Of a DNA stretch of 8,178 nt, positions 7,234-8,178 are shown one piece after another. Positions within the stretch are counted from its first letter, which is position 1. Each line of letters opens with the position of its first letter. The notes beneath the pieces were generated by a model. It was not told the origin of the DNA, ran no database searches, and was given only the letters and a program-made list of their open reading frames with translations. The stretch spans positions 1 through 8,178 of the forward strand of contig NZ_JBFJTH010000167.1 in the NCBI RefSeq assembly GCF_041625495.1, given 5' to 3'. Source of the DNA: Litorivivens sp041625495. GTDB taxonomy: Bacteria; Pseudomonadota; Gammaproteobacteria; Pseudomonadales; Spongiibacteraceae. Made by a program: the position numbers and the translations under genes.

Positions 7234-7261
7234 TTGCCGGGAACAATCGTGGTAGTATTCT
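7234..7261 (+). promoter_or_regulatory. Possible sigma-70 promoter for the second PilZ gene
   Basis: TTGCCG (7234-7239) and TATTCT (7256-7261) each match 4 of 6 consensus bases and are separated by 16 bases. They would start transcription about 24 bases before the ATG at 7292. This is a weak match judged by eye. The 138-base gap with no T-run hairpin is compatible with either a separate promoter or read-through. Confidence 0.3.
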
Positions 7262-7291
7262 CACCACTTTCGTTTCCATGCCTCTGTAATC

Positions 7292-7660
7292 ATGATGAAT
7301 ACCGAACGCCGCAACGACCGCCGCTTTGACGACCAGTCACTGGTTTTTGTAGAAGTGGAATCCGCTCAGCCTGACGCTACGGCATCAGCCAAACTTGCTT
7401 TGGCCCGTACCTTGGATATCTCCTCCCGCGGTATGCAGATCGCCACCAAAGAATCTCTGCTCCCCGAACGTATCCTGCGAATTTTCGTGGATAACGGTGA
7501 GGAATACCCGCTGACGCTGGTAGGCGAGGTCAAGTGGACCCGACAGGTGGGAAATGAATACCAGTCAGGGGTAGAGCTTTATCCATCGCGCGAAACGGCA
7601 CAGAGCCAGTGGGCAGATAAAGTACTAAAGCACGGCTTGCGCGAAGCCGCCAATAGCTAG
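7292..7660 (+). CDS. PilZ-domain protein (c-di-GMP receptor), second of two
   Basis: The 122-residue protein is a single PilZ domain. The N-terminal RRNDRR cluster supplies RxxxR (Arg6-Arg10 or Arg7-Arg11), DISSRG (Asp42, Ser44, Gly47) supplies DxSxxG, and strands such as VGEVKWTRQ and YQSGVELY follow. Binding of c-di-GMP is therefore likely. It is only distantly similar to the PilZ protein upstream, so the two are old paralogues or independently acquired, and probably have different partners. There are no membrane segments. Two adjacent ATG codons (7292 and 7295) could each be the start. I see no clear Shine-Dalgarno sequence, which leaves the exact start open. A weak promoter candidate lies just upstream. 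The gene faces the cytochrome P450 gene tail to tail. Confidence 0.86.
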   Translation: MMNTERRNDRRFDDQSLVFVEVESAQPDATASAKLALARTLDISSRGMQIATKESLLPERILRIFVDNGEEYPLTLVGEVKWTRQVGNEYQSGVELYPSRETAQSQWADKVLKHGLREAANS

Positions 7661-7710
7661 CGCACTCATGCCCCGACCGGGCCAGCCCAACGCCCAGTTT
7701 AGCCAGTGAA

Positions 7711-7730
7711 CAGCCGCGTTAGCGCGGCTG
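7711..7730. terminator. Hairpin between convergent genes, possible bidirectional terminator
   Basis: CAGCCGCG (7711-7718) and CGCGGCTG (7723-7730) form a perfect 8-bp GC-rich stem with a 4-base loop, TTAG. It sits between the second PilZ gene and the minus-strand P450 gene, whose TAA stop lies in the loop (7719-7721). There is no T-run on either strand, so intrinsic termination is uncertain. The placement and stem strength suggest a shared transcript end. Confidence 0.45.
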
Positions 7731-8178
7731 CAGCCTCACCGGCATGTCTTTATAGCCATTCACCAGATTTGAGCGAATGCGCTTTGGCTCTCCGGCCAAC
7801 TCAGCACCACTAAACAGCTTGAAGAACTCCTCAAAGAAAATCCGGGCTTCCAGTCGCGCCAGATTGGCGCCCAGGCACAAATGTATGCCGTGACCAAAAG
7901 CCAAGTGGGGATTGGGGTTCCTTGAGATATCAAACGTTAGCGGATTTTCAAACACGCGCTCATCAAAATTGGCCGATGAGTACAGCATCACCACTCGATC
8001 ATTTTCCCGGATTTTCTGGCCCCGCAGCTCGGTATCACAGGTTGCTGTGCGGCGGAAGTAATGCAGCGGCGTAGACCACCGCAGCATTTCCTCCACCGCC
8101 GCCGGCAGCTGGTCCGGGTTGGCCTCTAGCTGGCGATATAGCTCAGGCTGCTTCAGCAGCTCATGCATACCACTGGCA
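7719..8178 (-). CDS. Cytochrome P450, C-terminal part (N-terminus outside the window)
   Basis: About 152 C-terminal residues of a bacterial soluble P450 are present; the reading frame is open to the right edge. The Met at 8166-8168 is internal, because SGMHELLKQPELY matches the end of the I helix and what follows. Visible landmarks are the ExxR motif in EEMLRW, the R-TAT-DTEL-G-KI segment, the F-NP--FDI-R-PNPH run before the heme loop, and the heme-binding signature FGHGIHLCLG with its cysteine codon at 7875-7877. The wording resembles the CYP125/CYP142/CYP124 group, which hydroxylates sterol side chains or lipids using ferredoxin-supplied electrons; this is recognition by eye, not a search. 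The I-helix acid-alcohol pair lies off the window, so substrate and activity cannot be judged. It is transcribed toward the PilZ genes and is probably unrelated to them. Confidence 0.92.
   Translation of the reverse strand, partial: ASGMHELLKQPELYRQLEANPDQLPAAVEEMLRWSTPLHYFRRTATCDTELRGQKIRENDRVVMLYSSANFDERVFENPLTFDISRNPNPHLAFGHGIHLCLGANLARLEARIFFEEFFKLFSGAELAGEPKRIRSNLVNGYKDMPVRLQPR

Noticed and set aside
7578..7587. TTATCCATC as a DnaA box.
   Set aside because: A single imperfect match inside the second PilZ gene, with no AT-rich region or further boxes nearby.
8166..8168. ATG (minus strand) as the start of a short 149-residue P450 protein.
   Set aside because: The frame stays open upstream to the window edge and the following residues match the I-helix end of full-length P450s, so the Met is internal.

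Overview
This looks like the chromosome of a gammaproteobacterium, probably a marine or otherwise environmental one. Base composition is moderately GC-rich, genes are tightly packed, and the gene content (membrane GGDEF/EAL protein, PilZ proteins, MoaA, MoxR/VWA pair, a cytochrome P450 resembling steroid hydroxylases) fits that group. I cannot name a genus from sequence alone.

Layout. (1) Positions 1-703 hold the decayed 3' part of a membrane GGDEF-type protein gene. It is interrupted by an in-frame TAG and appears frameshifted further on. (2) Positions 761-2839 hold its intact tandem paralogue: seven predicted membrane segments, a GGDEF domain with a degenerate signature, and an EAL domain with all recognisable catalytic residues, so probably a c-di-GMP phosphodiesterase. 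A perfect 10-bp hairpin lies over its stop codon. (3) Positions 2854-6673 hold four co-directional genes that look like one transcription unit: moaA (GTP 3',8-cyclase, molybdenum cofactor step 1), a DUF985/cupin_5 protein overlapping moaA by 8 bp, a MoxR/CoxD-like AAA+ ATPase with a good ribosome binding site, and a CoxE-like VWA protein. (4) Positions 6755-7660 hold two small PilZ-domain proteins, each with both c-di-GMP-binding motifs. (5) On the minus strand, convergent, is the C-terminal part of a cytochrome P450 (7719 to the window end); a perfect 8-bp hairpin covers its stop codon.

How the genes may work together. A c-di-GMP phosphodiesterase and two c-di-GMP receptors flank the central operon, so c-di-GMP signalling is the recurring theme. 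The central operon places the first enzyme of molybdopterin synthesis beside an AAA+/VWA pair of the type that, in aerobic CO dehydrogenase systems (CoxD/CoxE), matures a Mo-containing active site. Whether the pair here serves a molybdoenzyme is inference; no molybdoenzyme gene is visible in the window. No RNA genes, IS elements, CRISPR arrays or phage genes were seen, and no gene-free stretch exceeds 300 bases.
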